This document shows, in pieces, positions 8,953-14,201 of a stretch of 14,201 bases of DNA. Position 1 is the stretch's first letter. Each line of letters begins with the position of its first letter. The notes under the pieces are model-generated. The model ran no database searches. It worked only from the letters and a program-made list of their open reading frames with translations, and was not told the DNA's origin. Source of the stretch: Echinostoma caproni (lineage: Eukaryota > Platyhelminthes > Trematoda > Plagiorchiida > Echinostomatidae); contig UZAN01045678.1 of assembly GCA_900618425.1 (NCBI GenBank), forward strand, positions 1 to 14,201, given 5' to 3'. The position numbers and the translations under genes are program-made.

Positions 8953-9430
8953 CTACCACTGGCCAATCGGTGCACTGGGAAGCAGTCGAACACGAGCAAG
9001 CATTTTTCGAGAAATGAGGGGAATCACAAGGGATGGCTTAGAATCGGTGGAATCATAGTGTGACTCAGTGCTTGTTGCCAGTGCTGTTGCACTTGCGTCG
9101 TCCATGATGTGCGACGCAGGCAGACAGTAGCCTAATCCAATTTCCACGGTCCCAGCGTCAGACCAACGACCAGCACTCAGTTCCAAATGTGTACGGAGTT
9201 CAACTCGATAAACATCGTGATCTGATCGTGTCCCATCGGTGGTAGTGGTGGTCGTTGTCGTCGTTGTGGTGAAACCCTCGTCCAACGGGTGCCAAGCACC
9301 AGCCGGAGGCCACCATTGGTGGAACAAGGCAGTCCACAAATCATGCGAGCCACCGAATCCGGGACATCCATCCGCCTGTGCATTACCAGCGGGTAAATCC
9401 GGTCGTCGAAACAGTACACAAACACGTTGT
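8953..9430 (-). CDS. Candidate terminal exon with an 11-Thr run, function unknown
   Basis: On the minus strand a pyrimidine-rich tract ending GTGCATCAG gives a good splice acceptor, placing the exon start at 9430. From there the frame stays open for about 158 codons to a TAG at 8953-8955, and AATAAA follows 122 bases on. The frame carries 11 consecutive Thr (9238-9270) written as five ACC, three ACG, two ACA and one ACT. Such codon mixing suggests that the amino acids, not just a DNA repeat, have been kept. Pro/Gly/Trp-rich sequence (HQWWPPAGAWHP) lies before the Thr run and Ser/Thr-rich sequence after it. A competing frame at 9425-9177 begins VFVYCFDDRIYPLV and could instead be a short exon ending at CTG|GTAATG. 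No domain, membrane segment or family was recognised. The Thr run could be a mucin-like or linker segment; that is inference. Confidence 0.33.
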
Positions 9431-9534
9431 CTGATGCACGTGGAAATAGATATAAAGATGAAACAGTTAGTTAAAGGAAACTGATTAGACAAACAAGTTG
9501 ATGCTATGACCTCAGATCGGTAGATTTTCAACAA

Positions 9535-10646
9535 CCCCTATCCTGCGTTTGATCTGTTGACAATCTGGATGATGAGTATAACCGCTGTTATAAATGAAAA
9601 AGAAAAACCCCGAACACATCCAATCCAGCTGCAACAGCATTTCCATGGTTGGGAAATAGCTCCCAACTCAAATTTCACGTTCAGTTTGATTCACATTATG
9701 CTAAAGTGGCGAGGCGACGATAAACAGATGTGAGGTCCAGGACGAACACACAATCTGAATAAGGATAAAACAATGAACCCACCCAACAGACAGGGAGAAA
9801 CTTGTTATTACGCATAATAGCGTGTGAAAAGAGAGAAATCTTTTTCGGTATGACCGACCGTACTTCAGAGTTCATCCCCTCATACATTCCTCATTTAGAT
9901 TATTCATTCAGCTATCTACTTGGTAAGCATCAAAATCGGCGCACGAAAGCGCAACATTAGTGGTTGTACAAACTGGAACTGAAACGAACCGCTTGGTAAA
10001 CAAATGACCCGAGTTTGACTGTAATTAGATATCATCTGTGGCATATAACCATCGGCCAATCGGATATTCACACGCCAGACCAGTCGTAGGAAAAGCATAC
10101 GTGTTAACTCTGTGCCAAACAGTTCGCAACGTAGCTCTCACCAGAATTACCGATTCCAGTTTGTCTGGACATTCATTCAGTCGCTAACCGGACAGTGTGT
10201 AATCAAAAGGCTCCCACAAGAAAACAACTTTGTCCCAGGCTTACTTGCTCATCCTCAAACGCCAAAGCTGAATAAACATCAATCAATACAGGAAACGCAC
10301 GCCTTCATGACCGAGCTTGAAGTGCTGATGAATATGTACGGTTTCCGATGAGGCATATGCAACAATGGAGCACTGCTTTCAACGCTTCTCTTTGATCCGC
10401 ATGTAACACGTTGACATTACAGGATGAATAATTGTGTGACTTTTTTAAAACGTGAGTGTTTTTGCTCGGAGAGGAGAGGGGAACCCTTGTATCAATTAAC
10501 GATCAATATAATTCATTATTCAACAGTTGAAAGTAGAGATTTGCAGAGAATTTAATAACTTGAACATATTTTTTTAAATACACAGTGACATAACTTTCAA
10601 TTAGGATAGTCCGTTATTCCAACCAGTTAAGACATTGACCAACATC
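9535..10646. other. Unassigned stretch, possibly intronic
   Basis: If the exon at 8953-9430 is real, this would be its upstream intron. On the minus strand a frame runs open for 73 codons from 10137 to a TAG at 9916-9918 (ATG at 10096-10098), with protein-like strings such as NIRLADGYMPQMI. The other two minus frames are also partly open, and the + strand is open at 10112-10351, so no frame is convincingly favoured. No repeat or RNA was recognised. Confidence 0.35.
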
Positions 10647-10695
10647 AATCGGTTTCATTATCCCTCCAACCATGGCCTAGTGGCTTAAACCGATT
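10647..10695 (+). repeat. Inverted repeat enclosing a box A-like motif
   Basis: AATCGGTTT (10647-10655) and AAACCGATT (10687-10695) form a perfect 9-bp inverted repeat around a 31-base loop. The loop contains TGGCCTAGTGG (10673-10683), which fits the polymerase III box A consensus TRGCNNAGYGG. No box B was found in the next 100 bases, so this is at most the head of a tRNA-derived SINE. The inverted repeat itself is plain to see; its meaning is unknown. Confidence 0.3.
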
Positions 10696-10699
10696 AATT

Positions 10700-12480
10700 G
10701 ACTTTCGTCCATATGAGAATAAGTCGCCAACATGGAGCAATCATGTGTAAAGAATCTGAGAAGTAAAGTACAAAGGGTCATCCGACAATAACACTCGATT
10801 TTATTCTCCAAAGGTGCGCCTTCTACCCTGTGATGGTGATGACTTTAGCTAGCAACTAACCTGTTTCGAATACACCAAAGATTGTGGCTTCACAGTAAAG
10901 GGAGTTCTTTTGTCAGGTGGAAACCCGTCACGTCCTCAAATGTAGCCGTTAATGGTTCTTTATCACGTATTCCGTGAAGTCATGATCACCTATTCACACT
11001 CAACCACTTTAGAGGTCAAACGAGGTTTCCCGTCAGGAATTTGTAAATAGAAAACTTGTCAAAAGTCATTGGAAAATAGACAAAAATTTCCATGTCTCGA
11101 TTACATGCATACCTATAATGGAAAGGTGATAGAGCACCATTTTTGTTCTACTTTATGACATTGACGTACATTATTCCAATTTGAAGCTTGCATCGAGAAT
11201 GTGTAAGAACGAAGAGTGTTGCTGGACGGACTTCGGGGCCACACAATGCACACACAACACACACACTACTACAGGAGTATGGCGAGGTATCAAAATTTGG
11301 ATGTGAACCAATAAGATGGCTTCGTTCATCCATGAAAATCGGAGAAGTTATAAAAATTTCTCCTATGCCCTATTCACTGAGGTTTGATCAGATACGCTGA
11401 TGATGCTAAAAATGGTTCTAATCAACCGGAGACTCGCCTGTTCATGGACCAATACCAAAAATTCTCTAACGATCCCTGGCGATAGAACTATCCGGTGACA
11501 TCTTGATTCCCTAGTCAAAAATGACCGTGTTAATTCAACTGGACACAAGAGCTCAAAGGTAAGAATTCGATGGGTGATGCAAGTATTCCTACGACCACAG
11601 GATATCAATTTTATAACTTCGATTACTCATCAAGCAAAACTGTACCAATCACCTGGTTTTCAAGTTAACGGCAGAAATCCTTACATGTTTCTCAAAATAA
11701 CGAAAGATAACCCAGTGTTTACATAACGTCAAATTTTAAACTATTTGTAGTATTGCTTTTCGACTGCTTTGGCTGATTTAGAATGACCCCGAAGCCGCTG
11801 GAAACTCTAAGTTTAAGTACACCGAGACCAAAAGCCCATCACTGTCACTCTGTTGACCTTCCCACAGCACTTGGCTGTGCAAGGGCTACAGGCACATTTT
11901 CAGAGAATAATATCGAGTTTTTCGCGGATACCTCTTTATGGATGATTCCTTCAAGGTGACTTATGTTCACGTGGGAGTCGTTGAAGTTTAACAGCCAACC
12001 ACTCATCGCACACCGATACGCGTAGGGCTACTTGGCACATAAGTCGCCAATTATGCGAGCCAAAAATTGACACACTTAGTAAATCAACGGGTCAGCGAAT
12101 ACAAACACTTTTATACCAAAATCAAGTGTGCAAGAGAGTGTAGATTTATTGTACCTTGTTCTAATAAAGTTCACTTCTGTGGGTGAAGTTTTGGTTCCAA
12201 CCCGGGAGACTTCGGCTTGAGTTCAGGGAGGAACGTAAAGACAGTGTGCACTTCTGACGAGTGAAAATAGAAATGCAACCACCAGCCGGTAATGCGTGTT
12301 GGTCATTGCACACGACCCCACCAAAAACAAAATTTCGGAAGCGAGCGAGGAATGGACAAACTCTAAACGAGCGTTTGTCAATAAAATACACATAGATTTT
12401 GTTGTATGCGAATTCCAATGGACTGAAGAAATATTACGTTAAATTGAAGGACGCAAAGCATTTTGCATTAGCACAATGTG
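10700..12480. other. Unassigned stretch, no supportable gene
   Basis: Short frames occur on both strands (for example 11148-11333 minus against 11188-11400 plus, 11363-11608 minus and 12161-12418 minus), but they mirror each other and carry no recognisable motif. A weak hairpin GGAGAA/TTCTCC lies at 11341-11363. I see no transposon protein, tRNA-like sequence or promoter cluster here. Confidence 0.45.
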
Positions 12481-12489
12481 GCACTGCAC

Positions 12490-12530
12490 TTTCTCTCACG
12501 CGCGCACGCGAGAGAGAAAGAGAGAGAGAA
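12490..12530. repeat. CG/GA-rich imperfect palindrome and GA microsatellite
   Basis: TTTCTCTCACGCG (12490-12502) and CGCGAGAGAGAAA (12507-12519) pair at 12 of 13 positions around a CGCA loop. The centre ACGCGCGCACGCG (12498-12510) alternates purine and pyrimidine, a pattern prone to Z-DNA, and a GA repeat continues to 12530. It lies just before the GC-richer retrotransposon sequence, so it may mark the insertion target or the ancestral flank. Confidence 0.7.
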
Positions 12531-12548
12531 TATAGCAAATCTTGAACT

Positions 12549-12588
12549 GCCATCACGACGAGACTGTACCTCGACGTGGCGTGATGGC
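12549..12588 (+). other. Hairpin at putative 5' end of RTE element
   Basis: GCCATCACG (12549-12557) pairs perfectly with CGTGATGGC (12580-12588), a 9-bp stem. Inside it CGAG (12559-12562) pairs with CTCG (12570-12573), closing a 7-base loop, with a 1-by-6 internal loop between the stems. Its place at the change in composition suggests a structured 5' leader of the retrotransposon. Structured leaders, including HDV-like self-cleaving ribozymes, are known at the 5' ends of some RTE and R2 elements, but I could not fit this to that fold. Confidence 0.5.
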
Positions 12589-12799
12589 TCCTCACAGCTG
12601 AAGATCCAATCATGCCTGAAAGGTCAACGGGTAGAGACCAGACGAAGACCAGCTGCTTGGGCACCTCCAGGCTTTCTTTTTTCTATCCACACCCGCCCCT
12701 GGAGACGTCACTCCAGCAAATAAACACAGTGAGGGTCAAAAAAAGCCCGCAAGATGGACATAGGAGCGGGGTACCTGGGGCTTCCTCTCGACAGTGGGA

Positions 12800-12815
12800 G
12801 AAGTCTTCGGACTTC
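12800..12815 (+). other. cUUCGg tetraloop hairpin in RTE 5' region
   Basis: GAAGTC-TTCG-GACTTC is a perfect 6-bp stem closed by C-G around a UUCG tetraloop, the exceptionally stable cUUCGg form. Nearby, GGTACCT (12769-12775) could pair with AGATACC (12819-12825), with one C-A mismatch, around it. This suggests that the RNA of the retrotransposon leader folds here; the role is unknown. Confidence 0.55.
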
Positions 12816-12984
12816 ATTAGATACCTACCGCCCGCCCAAGCTGGGCAGCCCCCAACCAATAACGTTCTGTCCCGTTCAAGCTCCGTTTGTCTCATTGGGT
12901 GCATGAGGCTAAGGGCCGATCCCGAACAGTGGACCGATAATCAACGCACCAGCGAACAACACAACTAATCGAAATTCAAAGGCC

Positions 12985-13331
12985 TTGCGTGACAGGTCTC
13001 CAGAAGCTCCCACACGGGTATTTCGTTCACGCTCCCGGGTTGCATTTACACCCCACTACCTAGTGGGTCAGACTTTTGAGTTAAGGGCTCCGGTTAGGGT
13101 TCCCAAAGAAAAACCCCTCCATCGGTGTGGGCTACCGCGAAGAATGCCGTGCCTCAAAGTCTTAAGCACTCATCTGGACAACCCTCCTTCCCATTTGTCT
13201 AGTTCTTCCTCGCAATCCCGAATAATCCCAAACGCTTGCTGTTTACAAGACCCATTGGAAATCACTCAGCGTTTTACCATCAAGGCCAGAGATTCAGAAG
13301 CTATAGAATTTTTAAATCCAAAACCCCCTTT
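12985..13331 (+). pseudogene. Upstream frame of RTE element, possibly N-terminal to endonuclease
   Basis: A + strand frame stays open from about 12985 to a TAG just after 13331, rich in Ser, Pro, Arg and Leu and without a usable ATG. Its last part (ARDSEAIEFLNPKPPF) leads straight into the endonuclease start HLAEFNVRTL, which is read in the neighbouring frame. The join lies in a run of C and T (13324-13331), where a small indel is likely. I infer that this was once the upstream part of the same open reading frame; it could instead be untranslated leader. A further open frame at 12612-12968 lies upstream with no recognised motif. Confidence 0.4.
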
Positions 13332-14134
13332 CACTTAGCCGAGTTCAATGTCCGCACACTCTATTACATCGGTCAACAAGCTGCCTTAGCTACAGCTCTC
13401 GAAAATTTCAATATAGATGTATGTTGTGTCTCCGAAACACGCATACAAGACCTCACTTCCATTATCTCTCTGCGTCCTCCTGATCCAACCTCAACTTCAC
13501 ACTTCACCCTTCGTGTGTCAGGCGACTCGGCGTCCGAAGCTCGCGGTGTTGTTGGTGTCGGAATTGCGCTAAGTGCCCAGGCTGAACGCCCGCTTCTCGA
13601 CCGGATTCCAATCAGTAGCCGACTGTGCGCCGTACATCTCAACGGTTCAGCGCAGGTCAACAGCTACAGAACGAGGAGTCGATGTCTATTCGTTGTCAGT
13701 GTATGAACCGACCGATTGCAGTACACCTGAAATCAAGGATGAATTCTACAAGGACGTTTCTCGATTACTCCAAAGCGTTCGATCAACGGACATCGTGGTA
13801 ATCGCCGGAGACTTCAATCCTCAAGTGGGATCCCTGGACGAATCAGAAAGGCTTCTTGGCGGACCACATGCAATCCCAGCGATCGCCTACTTCAACTGTG
13901 TGCGACCACGGACTTTTCCTGTCAAGAACCAACTTCTCGCACAAGAAACGACACCGCCTTACATGGAAACCATCTACCTCTTCACAGCACTGGGCCCAAA
14001 TCGACCACATCGCTATCAGTTACCGCTGGAGGAGATCGATTCAAGACTGCCGCTCTTACTGGTCAACACCGGTGGATACGGACCACGCTTTGCTACGAGC
14101 CAAATTCTCGTTGTCAATTTCTCTGTATCATTAG
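13332..14134 (+). pseudogene. APE-type endonuclease domain of RTE retrotransposon (frameshifted)
   Basis: Relic of the endonuclease that nicks target DNA for retrotransposition. Family motifs appear in the right order: EFNVRTL (catalytic-site Asn at 13347-13349), IDVCCVSETRI (metal-binding Glu at 13434-13436), YEPTDC after 13702, IAGDFNPQVG (Asp at 13810-13812, Asn at 13816-13818), DRLLQLCA at 13881-13904, DHGLF from 13904, WAQIDHIAIS (Asp at 14003-14005) and DTDHALL (Asp-His at 14081-14086). These use three frames. There are breaks at a TGA (13704-13706), between about 13855 and 13881, and at 13904, where two segments overlap by one base. DTDH replaces the usual SDH. A TAG at 14132-14134 ends the readable domain. 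The catalytic residues survive although the frame does not, which fits fairly recent inactivation. Confidence 0.88.
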
Positions 14135-14201
14135 TCCACTGAACTTTTCAATTTCCTCTTCGATCCTACTTTCAACCTTTCCTGTCTTTCTCCTGATGTT
14201 C

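Larger units (their letters stand above)
12549..14201 (+). mobile_element. RTE-clade non-LTR retrotransposon, 5' part, continuing past window
   Basis: A non-LTR retrotransposon on the + strand, identified by the APE-type endonuclease at 13332-14134. Such elements insert by target-primed reverse transcription: the endonuclease nicks the target and the reverse transcriptase copies the RNA there. The wording of the endonuclease resembles RTE-type elements of trematodes (SR2-like); this is from memory of the family, not a search. The 5' boundary is not proved. I place it near 12549, where composition turns GC-richer and a strong hairpin begins just after a GA-rich flank. The reverse transcriptase and 3' end would lie beyond 14201. 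Several frameshifts show that this copy is inactive. Confidence 0.8.

Noticed and set aside
9916..10140. Faint similarity to discoidin-domain wording (LACEYPIGRW..DDI) in one minus-strand frame
   Set aside because: Only a few residues fit, a stop follows at once, and two other frames look equally protein-like. Not enough to call a family.
5906..11403. Hammerhead ribozyme core CTGATGA at 5906, 10325 and 11397
   Set aside because: None is followed by the GAAA box and flanking stems needed for a hammerhead; the heptamer is expected by chance.
12540..12850. HDV-like self-cleaving ribozyme in the RTE leader
   Set aside because: Stable hairpins and a pyrimidine-rich loop are present, but I could not pair a P1 and P2 with the required pseudoknot order. 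Kept only as something to test.
13373..13660. 95-codon minus-strand frame inside the endonuclease region
   Set aside because: Antisense shadow of the retrotransposon coding sequence on the + strand.

Overview
The window looks like low-gene-density eukaryotic DNA, most likely from a digenean flatworm (trematode). This rests on a decayed RTE-clade retrotransposon endonuclease with wording typical of trematode elements (FNVRTL, IDVCCVSETRI, QIDHIAISYRW), a degraded Ty3/gypsy reverse transcriptase, tRNA-like SINE debris, microsatellites and no dense gene packing. The species is not determined. No complete protein-coding gene can be read with confidence, and there is no operon, CRISPR array or prokaryotic feature.

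Layout. 1-396 is anonymous. 397-461 is an AGAT microsatellite. 462-4240 holds no supportable gene. 4245-4625 (+) is a frameshifted, stop-containing Ty3/gypsy reverse transcriptase relic. Directly after it, 4762-4845 (-) is a possible small exon. About 5090-5350 carries a full CRE palindrome, a CCAAT box, a GC box and GAGA-type repeats, which together look like a promoter or 5'-UTR region. 5934-7120 contains three tRNA-like fragments (one D-arm-like, two T-arm-like), probably SINE remains. 8825-9430 (-) has the shape of a terminal exon: splice acceptor, 159-codon open frame with an 11-Thr run written with all four Thr codons, stop, and AATAAA. 9535-12480 is mostly anonymous apart from a box A-like motif inside an inverted repeat.

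From about 12490 to the window end lies the best-supported element. A hairpin-forming CG/GA-rich stretch is followed by a GC-richer RTE-type element with two stable 5' hairpins, an upstream open frame, and an APE-like endonuclease domain broken across three reading frames. The reverse transcriptase half would lie beyond 14201.

The recognisable features do not act together as a pathway; most are transposon fossils. Two candidate exons and one candidate promoter could belong to one or more host genes with long introns, but no gene model can be assembled here. I did not find a convincing new biological system. The most useful leads are the structured RTE 5' region, the transition-decayed tRNA-like repeat pair, the promoter cluster and the poly-Thr exon.
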